Shown here: positions 47,523 through 57,065 of the stretch, piece after piece
Numbering within the stretch: position 1 is the first letter of the stretch
How the letters are laid out: each line of letters opens with the position of its first letter
Assembly: GCF_010998615.1 (NCBI RefSeq)
Contig: NZ_JAAEAH010000047.1
Coordinates: forward strand, 1-64,000
Reading direction: 5' to 3'
Source: Myxococcus sp. CA023
GTDB taxonomy: Bacteria; Myxococcota; Myxococcia; Myxococcales; Myxococcaceae
DNA length: 64,000 bases
Translations under genes and position numbers: made by a program
The notes under the pieces: model-generated
Databases searched by the model: none
What the model was told of the DNA's origin: nothing
The model's input: only the letters and a program-made list of their open reading frames with translations

Positions 47523-49157
47523 CTACTTCCCGCTGTAGATGCCGATGGCGCCAGGGCGGACGATGGTGCCCGCCGCGTCCCGCTGGGCGCTGAAGGCCAC
47601 CAGCACCTTGCGCGCGTCACCGCTGCCCACCATCTGGATGTCCCAGACGGGCAGGGCGGACAACCCTCCGAGCGCCGGGTTGTGGCTGACGAACGCCCCC
47701 TCGCCGTGCATGCGCCTCAGGCCCTTGCCCCAGCGGTGGCCAATCCAGAGGCTGCCGTCGCGCGGGTCCAGCTCCAGCGAGGAGACGTTGCGGTCGCCGT
47801 CGCCCTCCAGCAGGTAGCTCGTCACCAGCCCGGCGTCGCTCAGCTTCGCCAGGCCCCACGCGAAGCTGGACACCCAGACGGTGCCGTCCGGCATCAGCAC
47901 CATGTCGCTCACCAGGTCGTCCTTGCGCTGCGCATGGGTGGGGAACTGGGGTTCGGCCACGGCGTCCGGCCACAGGTCGATGCGGTTGGCGACGTGCTTC
48001 TTCTCCTCGCTCTGCTTGCGCGCCGCCTCGAAGTTCCATGGAGCGCCGGTGCCTGCGTGGCCCACGGCGTTGGTCATGATTTTGAACCGCGTGGTCCGGA
48101 TGTGCGTGCCCAGCCAGACGTCGCCGTCGGGCCGCACCGCCACGCCCCAGACGTCTCCGGCGAGCCGGCTGTCCTCGCTGGTGCCGTCGCCCATCGCGAT
48201 GGCGGGATGGATGTGCTCCATGACGCCGAACTTGCAGCGCTGGCGCTTCTCGCCCCCCATGTAGACCCACGCGTTGGCGGCGATGACCTCGGCGTTGGCG
48301 CACGCCTCGCCGCCCTGGTAGTCGGGCTCACCCCACGCCAGGCCGTGGTTGGACGCGAACCACAGGCTGTTGCGTGCCTTGTCCCAGACGATGCGGTTCA
48401 CCGAGCAGAGCTTCTCGCGGTGGCCGTAACCGGGCACGGAGTGCGCGGGCGAGTGGATGTCGTAGTGCACCACGCGGAGCGTCCCGTCCGCCTGGAGCTC
48501 CACGCGGTCCGCGTCACCGCTCTTGAAGATTGCGGGGTCCTCGAACACGCCGGGGGCCTTGTAGAACTCGCTCTCGCAGTTGGGCCGGCCCTCGTAGCCG
48601 ACGAAGACGGTGCCCGCGGGGCCACCCGTCACCGAGAGGACCTTGAGGTAGCGCGCTTCGGGCGCTGGGTCCTTGCCCTTCCACGGCGCCCAGGGCTTCA
48701 GGCCGTCCGCCAGGGTGTAGCAACGCAGGGCGGTGGCGCCCGGACGCAGGAGGCACAGGCCGTCCTCGCCGCCCGCGACCCAGATGTTGCCTCCCTCGTC
48801 CTGGGTGACACCCAGGACCTCGCGAGGGCCGCCCTCGGCGGTACCCCAGAAGCGCCAGTTCGCGCTGTCAGGAGGAATGGGTTCGCCGCCGCCCACGGGA
48901 CCGTTCGTGCCCGCGTCGGGCTCCACCGGTGGTGGGTCCACGGGCGTCCCCGAGTCCGGAACCTCTTCACCCACGGGCGGCGGCTCCTCGCCTTCCCCCG
49001 GTGGTGGATCTCCGGGTGAGGGCGGTGGCTCGTTCTCGCCGCCAATCCCATCGTCTGTGGACGGCGGCGACTGGAGCTGCTCGCCGCCATGACAGCTTAG
49101 CAGCAATGCCAGCCCGAGTACGCCCGCCAACCACTTGCCTTGTCCAAGTCCGCTCAT
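47523..49157 (-). CDS. Propeller-type surface lipoprotein
   Basis: A 544-residue lipoprotein: signal MSGLGQGKWLAGVLGLALLLSC (lipobox LLSC) followed by a long acidic/proline-rich linker (PSPGDPPPGEGEEPPPVGEE). The rest has repeats of the two-component-regulator propeller type: GNIWVAGGEDGLCLL, NSLWFASNHGLAWG, GDVWLGTHIRTT, GTVWVSSFAWGLAKL, GSLWIGHRWGKGLRRM. Such propellers usually bind ligands. Ligand unknown. ATG 49157. Confidence 0.75.
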   Translation of the reverse strand: MSGLGQGKWLAGVLGLALLLSCHGGEQLQSPPSTDDGIGGENEPPPSPGDPPPGEGEEPPPVGEEVPDSGTPVDPPPVEPDAGTNGPVGGGEPIPPDSANWRFWGTAEGGPREVLGVTQDEGGNIWVAGGEDGLCLLRPGATALRCYTLADGLKPWAPWKGKDPAPEARYLKVLSVTGGPAGTVFVGYEGRPNCESEFYKAPGVFEDPAIFKSGDADRVELQADGTLRVVHYDIHSPAHSVPGYGHREKLCSVNRIVWDKARNSLWFASNHGLAWGEPDYQGGEACANAEVIAANAWVYMGGEKRQRCKFGVMEHIHPAIAMGDGTSEDSRLAGDVWGVAVRPDGDVWLGTHIRTTRFKIMTNAVGHAGTGAPWNFEAARKQSEEKKHVANRIDLWPDAVAEPQFPTHAQRKDDLVSDMVLMPDGTVWVSSFAWGLAKLSDAGLVTSYLLEGDGDRNVSSLELDPRDGSLWIGHRWGKGLRRMHGEGAFVSHNPALGGLSALPVWDIQMVGSGDARKVLVAFSAQRDAAGTIVRPGAIGIYSGK

Positions 49158-49321
49158 ACCTGGGTCCGCCTCCGGTGTCTGTCTTTAGACGCGTCACTTC
49201 GCGTCCTGACTTCAGAGGCAAGCAGGGTGCCAGGGGTTGAATGGCGGGCCGTGGGGTGGGGCAGGGGAAGGCCGAGGAAGCGGCAGGGCTCCGCGCTGCC
49301 CTCACGGGGAACCCGGACGCC

Positions 49322-50206
49322 TCATCCTCGGGGACGTGCCGTGTGTCCGTTGGCCGCGGAGGACAGGGCGCGAGGCCTGCGCACGGGCGGGAGCGCGTCG
49401 GGGTCCACGTGGTGCGCCACGCAGCCGGGCCGGAGCCGCTCGAGCTTCCGGGCCTCCTGGAGCCCCAGGCCCGGGTTGCCGTCGAACCAGACCTCCCGCA
49501 GGTTCTTGAAGGCGGCCAGGATTTCGACGCCCTCCGCGCCCACGCGGGTCTGCACCAGCCGGAGTCTTGGGACGGCGCCGATGTCCGTCTGCTCCCGCAG
49601 CGTGTACAGCATCGCCGTGTCGACCGCACCGCCGAGCATCTGGAACTCCTCCGTCGGCGTCAGCGCGCTCAAAATCTCCATGTCCAGGAAGCGCGCGTCC
49701 CGCAGCACCAGCTCCCGCAGGTGGCCGTCGTCGCGCGTGTTGAGGCCGTAGACGAGCTCGCCCTTCAAGCCCCGGCGCTGGATGCGTCCGTCGGGGAACC
49801 AGGACGTGTACTCACCGCCGTCCACGTGCATCTTGGGTTGTCCCGACACGTACCAGCGCCGCTCGGACACCTCGGTGGCGAAGCCCCCCGCGTATTCCAC
49901 CTCGGAGGTACAGTAGCCGTTGCGCGTGAAGGCATAGGCGACGCCCGTGAAGGGCCGGCCCTGGAAGAGGCGAGGGCCGTAGTCCTCGGGCATCTCCAGC
50001 AGCGCGCTGTTCACGCGCAGCCCGCCTTCGGGCAGCGGGAGCCAGTCGGGGGAGGGGCCGGTGATGACACCTTCCGACGCCGCCATCAGCGAATCCAGCG
50101 TGCCGTCGTGCCTCAAGGAATACGCCAGGCCCGAGAAGAGCGCCTTGCCGTGTCGCAGTCTGCCGTCCACGCCCCGAATCAGAAAGCTTGCTCGCATCCG
50201 TTGCAT
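49322..50206 (-). CDS. MORN/YwqK-like repeat protein with leucine-rich-like C-terminus
   Basis: A 294-residue protein without signal peptide. The first 150 residues contain repeats of the toxin-antitoxin YwqK/MORN kind (FSGLAYSLRHDG, FTGVAYAFTRNGYC, RRWYVSGQPKMHVDGGEYTSWFPDGRIQRRG). The last 120 have leucine-rich-like steps (LRELVLRDARFLDMEILSAL, PRLRLVQTRVGAEGVEILAA, NLREVWFDGNPGL). This combination resembles immunity or scaffold proteins in myxobacteria; the function is uncertain. Confidence 0.65.
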   Translation of the reverse strand: MQRMRASFLIRGVDGRLRHGKALFSGLAYSLRHDGTLDSLMAASEGVITGPSPDWLPLPEGGLRVNSALLEMPEDYGPRLFQGRPFTGVAYAFTRNGYCTSEVEYAGGFATEVSERRWYVSGQPKMHVDGGEYTSWFPDGRIQRRGLKGELVYGLNTRDDGHLRELVLRDARFLDMEILSALTPTEEFQMLGGAVDTAMLYTLREQTDIGAVPRLRLVQTRVGAEGVEILAAFKNLREVWFDGNPGLGLQEARKLERLRPGCVAHHVDPDALPPVRRPRALSSAANGHTARPRG

Positions 50207-50386
50207 GGTCCGCTCCCATTCTCACCGGGCACGCGCCGGTGAAGGCCCCTGACACCTGCTTCGTGCCACTGGAGCGGAGGCCCGGGCAATCCAGGCAGGC
50301 GGCAAAGCGTTTGCCCTGGCCGTTCGGCGATTCCGGCTGTCTGGAGTTGGCGAACGGGATGCCCCCGGGTTGGAGGCGAGGATGGG

Positions 50387-51625
50387 CTACCGGATGTTCT
50401 GCGTGGTTTGCGCATCCGGCGTGCCTCGCGCCTGGGACTCCCTGCGCCGAGGCCCCTGCGTGTCCGCGTAGCCCGTCAGCTCTACATACCCGCGCCCCGT
50501 GAAGGGCTGGCCCGCGCGCGTCCCTTCCAGGCCTACCGTGCCTTCCCAGTACAGCACGCTGACGGGGAGCTCCTGGTCCGCCAGGCGCGGTGTCACGGTG
50601 AGGTCCAGGCCCAGCGAATCCGCCTGCATGCGCCAGCGTGACGGGTACTCGCCGCCACTGCGTGGGCTCTTCCAGGTGTCCAGCACCGTGAGCTTCATGT
50701 CGTCGCGGCCCACGCGCACCGCTTCACCCGTGCCTTCGGGGGGCACCCACAGGCCGGTGCTGAACGCGTCCGCCGAGCCGTCCCGGTGACGGAGCTGGTA
50801 GTACATCAGCTCGCTGCCATCGGAGAGCTGGAGCGAGAACCAATCCCAGCCCACCTGGTTCGCGCCGAGCGCGCTGGTGCTCCACTCGCGGTCCATCCAG
50901 CTGTGGCCCTTCACCGCGTACGTGCGCCCGTCCACCCGCACCGTGCCGCGCGAGGGCATGCGCGTCATGGAGTAGTAGTAGGACGCGTTGCCGCGCTCCG
51001 CGCTCTTCTGGCTCAGGCCCCGGTCGCCCTGGAGCACCGGTGGTTTGCCCGGCTCCAGGAGCAGCTCCAGTGTCACCGTGTCCGTCCGCGCGCGCAGCCG
51101 CATGGGCCAGGTGGACGGGCCCGCGCTGGCCGCTTCCCAGTCCTCCAGCCACACCTTGAAGGGTTGCGCGGTGGCACCGGACAGTCCCAGCGCCACGCGG
51201 CTGAAGCGCTCCGAGGCGTGGAATCCGCCACTGGCCACGTCCGTCACCGCGAAGTGTCCCATGTAGACCTGGCTCGCGCCCCATGCGGAGTCACGCGGCG
51301 CGGCCTCGGGGGCCAGCGCGTTGCGGAACAGGGTGAACTGGTAGCCGAAGGCGCGCCCGTCCTCCGTCTCCAGGTTGCCCGTCCAGTACCACCACTCCGT
51401 GCGGTACTCCGGATGCGGGCCGTGGTCCTCGGGGAAGTGGAAGTCCCGAGGTTCCTCCGCGCGCGCGTAGCCCTCCGTGCTGCCGCTCATGGCGCTGGCC
51501 ACGGTCAGCGTGCCGCCCTGGCGCAGCGCGGGCAGTGGTTGCTCGCGGGTGATGGCCACCACCGCCGCCGCCAGTCCCACCAACACCACCGCCGTTCCCA
51601 CGACGAGTCCCCGGCCGTTGCTCAT
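50387..51625 (-). CDS. AttH-type lipocalin-like exported protein
   Basis: A 412-residue protein with an N-terminal membrane segment (GLVVGTAVVLVGLAAAVVAI). The body matches the AttH/CrtC-like lipocalin family: FPEDHGPHPEYRTEWWYWTGNL, AFGYQFTLFRNAL, VKGHSWMDREWSTSALGANQVGWDWFSLQL, followed by YWEGTVGLEGTRAG. In Agrobacterium-like att operons such a protein is encoded with an ABC ATPase and FtsX permease, as here (3 bases after the permease gene). It probably binds a lipid or isoprenoid exported by that transporter. Confidence 0.85.
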   Translation of the reverse strand: MSNGRGLVVGTAVVLVGLAAAVVAITREQPLPALRQGGTLTVASAMSGSTEGYARAEEPRDFHFPEDHGPHPEYRTEWWYWTGNLETEDGRAFGYQFTLFRNALAPEAAPRDSAWGASQVYMGHFAVTDVASGGFHASERFSRVALGLSGATAQPFKVWLEDWEAASAGPSTWPMRLRARTDTVTLELLLEPGKPPVLQGDRGLSQKSAERGNASYYYSMTRMPSRGTVRVDGRTYAVKGHSWMDREWSTSALGANQVGWDWFSLQLSDGSELMYYQLRHRDGSADAFSTGLWVPPEGTGEAVRVGRDDMKLTVLDTWKSPRSGGEYPSRWRMQADSLGLDLTVTPRLADQELPVSVLYWEGTVGLEGTRAGQPFTGRGYVELTGYADTQGPRRRESQARGTPDAQTTQNIR

Positions 51626-51628
51626 GTG

Positions 51629-54169
51629 TCACTCCTCCCGCAGCGCCAGCGCGGGATGGGCGCGCGCCATCTTCCAGGCGGGGTAGAGGCCCGCCAACGC
51701 CGCCGCCACCAGCGCCAGCACCACGGCCTGCACCAGCGTCTGGGGCGTCAGGGCCAGTTGCAGCGTCCAGCCGAAGGACCGCTGGTTGATGACGTGCACC
51801 AGCACGTAGGCCAGCCCCACGCCCAACGGCACGGAGAACAGTCCCGCCAGCAGCCCCAGCAGCCCTGTCTGCAGCGACACCAATCCCCAGAGTTGCTCCG
51901 GCGTCAGGCCGGTGGCGCGCAGCACGGCGAACTCGCGTGCCCGCTCCAGTTGCAGCGCCATCAGCGCGCTCAGCACTCCGACGAAGGCCACGCCAATGGC
52001 GAGCAGCCGCAGCACCTGCGTAATCGTGAAGGTGCGGTCGAAGACGTCCAGGGACGCCTGCCGCAGCGAGCGGTTGGCGCGCACCAGCAGCGCCTGGGCG
52101 TCTCCGGCGCGCTCGCGCACCGAGGCCACCAGCGCATCCACGTCCTGGCCGGGCGCCGCGTACAGCGCCACGCCGCTGATGCCCCGGTCGTCGAACCAGT
52201 GCTCGTAGGTGGTGCGTGGCATCAGCAGCGTGCCCACGTCGGAGCCGTAGTCGAAGTACACGCCCACCACGCGGAAGTCGCGGGGACCCTTGTCCGTGGC
52301 CAGTCGCACCGTGTCCCCCAGTTCCACGCCCCGGTGGAAGCCGAAGGGCTCCGAGACGAGAATCGTGTCGGGCGAGGACTCCAGCTCACGCCACGCCGTC
52401 TCCGCGTCGCCCTGCTTGAAGGTGTAGGGGCGCACCGGCGTGCGCGAGAAGTCGACGGCCATCAGGTCCGTGGGCACGCCGTCCACGCGCACGTTCGCCA
52501 CGCGAAGGGTGCTGCTGCCCGCGACGCCCGGCGTGCCGCGCAGCGTCTCCGCCAGACCGGGGAGCAGCGTCGCGCCTCCGCGCCGCGCCACGAGCGAGGG
52601 CGGCGAGATGAACACGTCCGCCTGGAGTGAGGTGTCCAGCCACGACACCACCGTGCCCCGGAAGCTGGACACCATGAGGCCCACGCCCACCGTGGTGGCC
52701 ACCGCCACCATCAGCGCCGCCATCGCCACGGACGTGCGGCTGAGGCTGGTGTGCACACCACGCGCGGCCATGCGCCCCAGCAGACCAAAGGCCATGCCCA
52801 GCGGTCGTGCCGCCAGCGAGGACACCGTCTGCGTGGCCCAGGGCACCAGCAGCGCCGCGCCCAGCAGCACCGAGAAGAGGCCGCCATACGCGGGAAGCAG
52901 CGCCTGGGTGGGCCACCGCAGCAGCACGGTGCCCGCGGCCAGCACCCCGAGGCCCAGCAGCGCCAGCCGGGGCGCCCGTCCGCGCGACACGTCCTCCAGC
53001 GTGGACCTGCGCATCGTCGTCACCGGCGGCGAACGCGCGGCCTCCCACGCGGGCACCAGCGCGGCCAGCAGCGTGGCGCCCAGTCCCAGCGCCAGCCCCT
53101 TGAACAGGGTGAAGGGCTCCAGCGCCAGCCGCCGCACGCTCACCACGAAATACAAATCATTGAGCGTCTGGGTGACGAGCTCCACCAGCCCTCGCGCCAG
53201 CAACACGCCCAACAGCAAGCCCGCCACGGTCCCCACCGCGCCCAGCACGGCCGCTTCGCCCAGCACCAGCGCGAAGAGCTCGCGCCGGGTGATGCCCACC
53301 GCGCGCAGGCGGCCCAGCAGGCCGCGCCGCTGCACCACGGAGAACGTCATGGTGTTGTAGATGAGGAACATCCCCACCACGAGCGCCAGCAACGACAGCG
53401 CGGTGAGGTTGGTGCGGAAGGCCCGCGTCATCTGCTCCACCGTGCCCGCCCGCGCGGCGGCGCGCACCAACTCCAGGCCTTGCGGCAGCGTGGCCGCCAC
53501 GGCTTGTTCCTGCGCGTCGCCGCCGGTCAGCCGCAGGTCCACGCGCGTCAGCCGGCCGGTGTGCCCTAGCAGCTCCTGCGCGGTGGACACGTCGGTGAGC
53601 ACCAGGGCCTCCAGGGCCCGCGCGGTGTCCTCGTCCGCGGGCTCCAGCAGACCCACCACGCGCAGCGGCTTCTCCAGTCCTTCCAGGCGCACCGGCAGCG
53701 TGTCTCCGGTGGACAGGCCCAGGGCGCGCGCGGCGCGGGCGCTCAGCATCACCGCGCCCGGCTCGGTGAGCAGCGCGCTCACGTTCCCCACCCCCTCGCC
53801 CCGGGCGTAGTCGCGGAACGGCCCTTCCGCGAAGGGGTCCACGCCCAGCACGGTGAGCGTGCGCTTGTCGCCCACCGCCGCCTGGACGTAGCCCTCCACC
53901 ACGGGCGCGGCCACGGGGGCGCCGGGGCGCACGCGCAGCGCCTGGTACACCGCCTCCGGCACGCCCGTGGAGCCGCCCAGGAGCTGGTGCGTGGCGCGTC
54001 CGGCCACCGCGTCCGTGGAGCGCTCGAAGGCGCGCAGGGCGCTGCCGCTGGCCAGGTCGATGGACACCACCACCGCCACGCCCAGCGCGATGCCCAGCAG
54101 CGACAGGGCCGTCAGCCACGGGTGGCGGCCCAGGTGGCGCAGGCTGGAGCGGACCAGCAGCCCCTTCAC
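51629..54169 (-). CDS. FtsX/MacB-type ABC permease
   Basis: An 846-residue inner-membrane permease with two FtsX modules: N-terminal RHLGRHPWLTALSLLGIALGVAVVVS span, a periplasmic domain, then LLALVVGMFLIYNTMTFSVVQRRGLLGRLRAVG (a hallmark), and a second copy at the C-terminus (LARAREFAVLRATG-like region at LERAREFAVLRATGLTPEQL). About ten spans in total. Such permeases move lipids or lipoproteins using the partner ATPase. Its ATG overlaps the ATPase stop (ATGA) and its stop nearly touches the AttH gene. Confidence 0.9.
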   Translation of the reverse strand: MKGLLVRSSLRHLGRHPWLTALSLLGIALGVAVVVSIDLASGSALRAFERSTDAVAGRATHQLLGGSTGVPEAVYQALRVRPGAPVAAPVVEGYVQAAVGDKRTLTVLGVDPFAEGPFRDYARGEGVGNVSALLTEPGAVMLSARAARALGLSTGDTLPVRLEGLEKPLRVVGLLEPADEDTARALEALVLTDVSTAQELLGHTGRLTRVDLRLTGGDAQEQAVAATLPQGLELVRAAARAGTVEQMTRAFRTNLTALSLLALVVGMFLIYNTMTFSVVQRRGLLGRLRAVGITRRELFALVLGEAAVLGAVGTVAGLLLGVLLARGLVELVTQTLNDLYFVVSVRRLALEPFTLFKGLALGLGATLLAALVPAWEAARSPPVTTMRRSTLEDVSRGRAPRLALLGLGVLAAGTVLLRWPTQALLPAYGGLFSVLLGAALLVPWATQTVSSLAARPLGMAFGLLGRMAARGVHTSLSRTSVAMAALMVAVATTVGVGLMVSSFRGTVVSWLDTSLQADVFISPPSLVARRGGATLLPGLAETLRGTPGVAGSSTLRVANVRVDGVPTDLMAVDFSRTPVRPYTFKQGDAETAWRELESSPDTILVSEPFGFHRGVELGDTVRLATDKGPRDFRVVGVYFDYGSDVGTLLMPRTTYEHWFDDRGISGVALYAAPGQDVDALVASVRERAGDAQALLVRANRSLRQASLDVFDRTFTITQVLRLLAIGVAFVGVLSALMALQLERAREFAVLRATGLTPEQLWGLVSLQTGLLGLLAGLFSVPLGVGLAYVLVHVINQRSFGWTLQLALTPQTLVQAVVLALVAAALAGLYPAWKMARAHPALALREE

Positions 54170-54894
54170 AGCGCCTCCTTCATCGCGCGGATGGGCGTGT
54201 GCTCCACCTCCACCAGCCGGCCGCCCTCCATCGTCAGGACGCGGTGAGCGCGGGCCACCAGGCCGGGCTCGTGGGTGACGACGAGCGCGCAGGTGTTGCC
54301 CTTCTGGGTCAGCGCCTCCAGCAGGTCCAACACCTGCCGTCCCGTGGCCTCGTCGAGGTTGCCGGTGGGCTCGTCCGCCAGCAGCAGCGGTGGTTCATGG
54401 GCCAGCGCGCGGGCCACCGCGACGCGCTGCTGCTCGCCGCCGGACAGCCGGTCCGGGAAGCTGCTGGCGCGAGTGCCGAGCCCCACCTGCTCGAGCAACG
54501 CCCGCGCCCGCGCACTGGCCTCCGCGCCGCCCTGGCCGTTGAGCTCCAGCGGCAGCCGCACGTTCTCCTCCACCGTCAGCGTGGGGAGCAGGTTGAAGGC
54601 CTGGAAGATGAAGCCGATGCGCTCGCGCCGCAGCAGCGTGCGCTCGCGCTCGTTCATCCGTCCCAGGTCGCGGCCATCCACGCGGACCTCGCCCTGACTG
54701 GCCAGGTCGATGCCACTGATGAGGTTGAGCAGCGTGGACTTGCCCGAGCCGCTGCGCCCCAGCAGCACCACGAACTCGCCTCGGCGCAGGGAGAGCCGCA
54801 CGCCGGAGAGCACCTCGCGCGTGGTGTCGCCTTCGGCGTAGGCCTTCGTGACGTCGCGCAGTTCGACCAGGGGAGGGGAGTCGGGCGGGGACAT
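54166..54894 (-). CDS. ABC transporter ATP-binding protein (LolD/MacB type)
   Basis: A 242-residue ATPase: Walker [14 protein letters not shown]-loop [15 protein letters not shown], signature [15 protein letters not shown], Walker [15 protein letters not shown] and switch His in [15 protein letters not shown]. It is of the LolD/MacB/FtsE class, which pairs with FtsX permeases, here the next gene. Start ATG 54894. The last four bases overlap the permease start. Confidence 0.95.
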   Translation of the reverse strand: MSPPDSPPLVELRDVTKAYAEGDTTREVLSGVRLSLRRGEFVVLLGRSGSGKSTLLNLISGIDLASQGEVRVDGRDLGRMNERERTLLRRERIGFIFQAFNLLPTLTVEENVRLPLELNGQGGAEASARARALLEQVGLGTRASSFPDRLSGGEQQRVAVARALAHEPPLLLADEPTGNLDEATGRQVLDLLEALTQKGNTCALVVTHEPGLVARAHRVLTMEGGRLVEVEHTPIRAMKEAL

Positions 54895-54959
54895 GGGGGC
54901 TTCTCCATACACGGATGCCCTGTCCGTCGCTCGACCTTCAGCGCATGCCCGCACCCCAC

Positions 54960-55766
54960 TCAGGCGCCAGCGGCGGGCGACGCGGACTCCCACCACGAGG
55001 CGCTCCGCTGCTGCGCCAGGAAGTCTCCGACCTCCGCCGCCAGCAAGGGCCCCGCCGTGTCCCGAGGGATGACGTGATACCCCTGCCGCAGCGACAGGAC
55101 GCGCACCGACGGCGCCGCGGTGAGGCGCCGTGCGAGCCACCGCCCACCCTCCGGGTCCACGACGTGGTCCTGCTCCGCCACCGCCACCAGGGTGGGGCAG
55201 CGCACGCGGGCCACGTCCCGGATGGCCAGCGTCTGCAACGTGCACAAGTCACGCAGCCGGGCTACGGGAAAGGCGGGCAGCACGGGCGCTTCCGCCAGCG
55301 CCTCCGGGGCCGAGATGTCGGTGCCCGTCTTCTCCACCCACGGACGCGTCCACTCCAGGACGGGCGTGCGCGCCAGTTGCCGGACCAGGAACATGCGCGG
55401 CCCCCGGAAGCGCACGGCGGGCGCCATCAGCGTCAGCGCGCGTATCTCCTCCGGATGCCGCGCGGCCAGCTCGAGCGCCAGCAGCGCGCCCATGGACAGA
55501 CCCGCCACGAACACACTCCGGTGACCCCGGAGTGCGTGCAGGGCGTGCTCCGCCGCCGCCAACCAGTCACGCCAGGTGACGTCGAGCAGGGCCCGCGGGG
55601 TGGTGCCATGGCCGGGCAGGCGCGGCGCCACCACGCGCAGTCCACGGACCGCCAGGGCCTCTCCCAGGGGGCGTACGTCCCAGGGGCTCCCCGTGAAGCC
55701 GTGCAGGAGCAGGCACGCGTCTTCGCCCCGGCCCAGCTCGAAGGGCGCCGTCTTTCGCGGGTCCAT
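54960..55766 (-). CDS. Alpha/beta hydrolase, carboxylesterase type
   Basis: A 268-residue serine hydrolase similar to Est30/monoacylglycerol lipases: oxyanion segment LLLHGFTGSPWDVRPLGEAL, PRLPGHGTTP, nucleophile elbow GLSMGALLALELAARHP, charge relay VAVAEQDHVVDP (Asp) and the late His in LRQGYHVIPRDT. No signal peptide. It starts the gene block of the AttH-type transporter (65 bases before the ATPase gene) and might process a lipid it carries. Confidence 0.9.
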   Translation of the reverse strand: MDPRKTAPFELGRGEDACLLLHGFTGSPWDVRPLGEALAVRGLRVVAPRLPGHGTTPRALLDVTWRDWLAAAEHALHALRGHRSVFVAGLSMGALLALELAARHPEEIRALTLMAPAVRFRGPRMFLVRQLARTPVLEWTRPWVEKTGTDISAPEALAEAPVLPAFPVARLRDLCTLQTLAIRDVARVRCPTLVAVAEQDHVVDPEGGRWLARRLTAAPSVRVLSLRQGYHVIPRDTAGPLLAAEVGDFLAQQRSASWWESASPAAGA

Positions 55767-55841
55767 GGAGGCGCCTTCTGGGAACGGGCTCACGCCGTGA
55801 CACTGGCCACGCGCGAGCGCAGGCGCTATGCCCCCTGCCTC

Positions 55842-56132
55842 ATGGCGGACACTCCGAAGCCCCCGGACATGCAGTTGCAGATTCAGATGGACGAAGACGT
55901 GGCCAATGGTCAGTACGTCAACATGGCCCTGGTGAACCACTCCGACACCGAGTTCACCCTGGACTTCATCTACGTCCAGCCCCAGCAGCCCAAGGCCCGG
56001 GTGCGTTCGCGCATCATCACCAACCCCAAGCACATGAAGCGCCTGGTGGCGGCGATGCAGGACAACATCCAGCGCTACGAGGCGAAGTTCGGCCCCATCG
56101 CGATTCCAGAGGAAGACGGCGGCATGCACTGA
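55842..56132 (+). CDS. DUF3467 protein
   Basis: A 96-residue soluble protein. The sequence QIQMDEDVANGQYVNMALVN, HSDTEFTLDFIYVQPQQPKA, then RVRSRIITNPKHMKRLVAAM is the DUF3467 core: a short domain with N-terminal acid residues and a conserved SDTEF-LDF. Family function is unknown. It is divergent from the alpha/beta hydrolase gene across 75 bases. Confidence 0.9.
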   Translation: MADTPKPPDMQLQIQMDEDVANGQYVNMALVNHSDTEFTLDFIYVQPQQPKARVRSRIITNPKHMKRLVAAMQDNIQRYEAKFGPIAIPEEDGGMH

Positions 56133-56223
56133 GCGCCGTTTTCATCGGGGGAAACCCGCACGTCGCGTGTTTCCACGGGCGCTTCGCTGGCCTTCGGGGC
56201 CGGTGACGCGCAGACTCGGGGTC

Positions 56224-56982
56224 ATGGTGCTGAGATTCCTGGTCCCCTTGCTCGTATCGCTCTATGCCTCTTCCGCCGCGGCTCAGTGCCTGGGGGATGG
56301 CGTGCAGCTCTTCCCCACACCGGGCTCCATCATCCCCACCAACTCCCGCTTCCTGCTGGAAGGCGTCGGGACTGCGCGCCCCCAGGTGGCCGCGCTGGTG
56401 GGGAAGAAGCTGCGGCTGGTGTCGGACAGCCACGTCGTCGAGGTGGCGGTGCAGCGCGGCTGGGAGAGCAGCCTGGGCCGCGTCACCGTCATCCTCAAGC
56501 CAGCCGGGGCCATGGAGGCGGACAAGCGCTACACGCTGCGCGTGGATGAGGTGCTGCCCAACGTGGCGCTCCTCAACGGCCGGGGCACCATGCTGCCCGA
56601 GTGGCGCACGGGCAAGGGGCCGGACACGCAGGCCCCTCGCTGGCTCAAGCGGCCCGCCGTCTCCGAGGGCTTCCTTCGCCGCACCGCGCAGGGCACCGCC
56701 CGCTTCGTGCGGCTCAACCTGTCGCTGAAGGAGGACAGCCCGGCGTACCTGGTGGTGAAGCTGGAGCCGCGCCGTCCTGGCCCCAGCGTGCAGCAGTATG
56801 TGGTGCCGGTGAGCAACAACACCGCCTTCATCGGCCATGAGGCCTGCAGCGGCACCTTCGCCATGGAGGACGGCCGCAGCTACCGGGCCCGCATCCAGGC
56901 CTTCGACGCGGCGGGGCAGATGGCGCCGGCCGTCCCGCCCGTGGACTTCGAGGCCCCGGACGAATACTCGATGCAGCAGTAG
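56224..56982 (+). CDS. Hypothetical exported protein
   Basis: A 252-residue protein with a clear signal peptide (VLRFLVPLLVSLYASSAAA-QC). The mature protein has Ig-like strands (VQLFPTPGSIIPTNSRFLLE, RLVSDSHVVEVAVQRGW, RVTVILKPAGAMEADKRYTLR, followed by a second unit FVRLNLSLKEDSPAYLVVKLE). No family name can be given. It lies upstream of hemF in the same direction with an 83-base gap. Confidence 0.65.
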   Translation: MVLRFLVPLLVSLYASSAAAQCLGDGVQLFPTPGSIIPTNSRFLLEGVGTARPQVAALVGKKLRLVSDSHVVEVAVQRGWESSLGRVTVILKPAGAMEADKRYTLRVDEVLPNVALLNGRGTMLPEWRTGKGPDTQAPRWLKRPAVSEGFLRRTAQGTARFVRLNLSLKEDSPAYLVVKLEPRRPGPSVQQYVVPVSNNTAFIGHEACSGTFAMEDGRSYRARIQAFDAAGQMAPAVPPVDFEAPDEYSMQQ

Positions 56983-57065
56983 TGCGCGGGAGTTCTCCCC
57001 GGGGCCGGGAAGTTGGTGTAGGCCTGACGCGGGCGCCTCCGCGCGCCGAGCCTTCGGGAGAGCGA

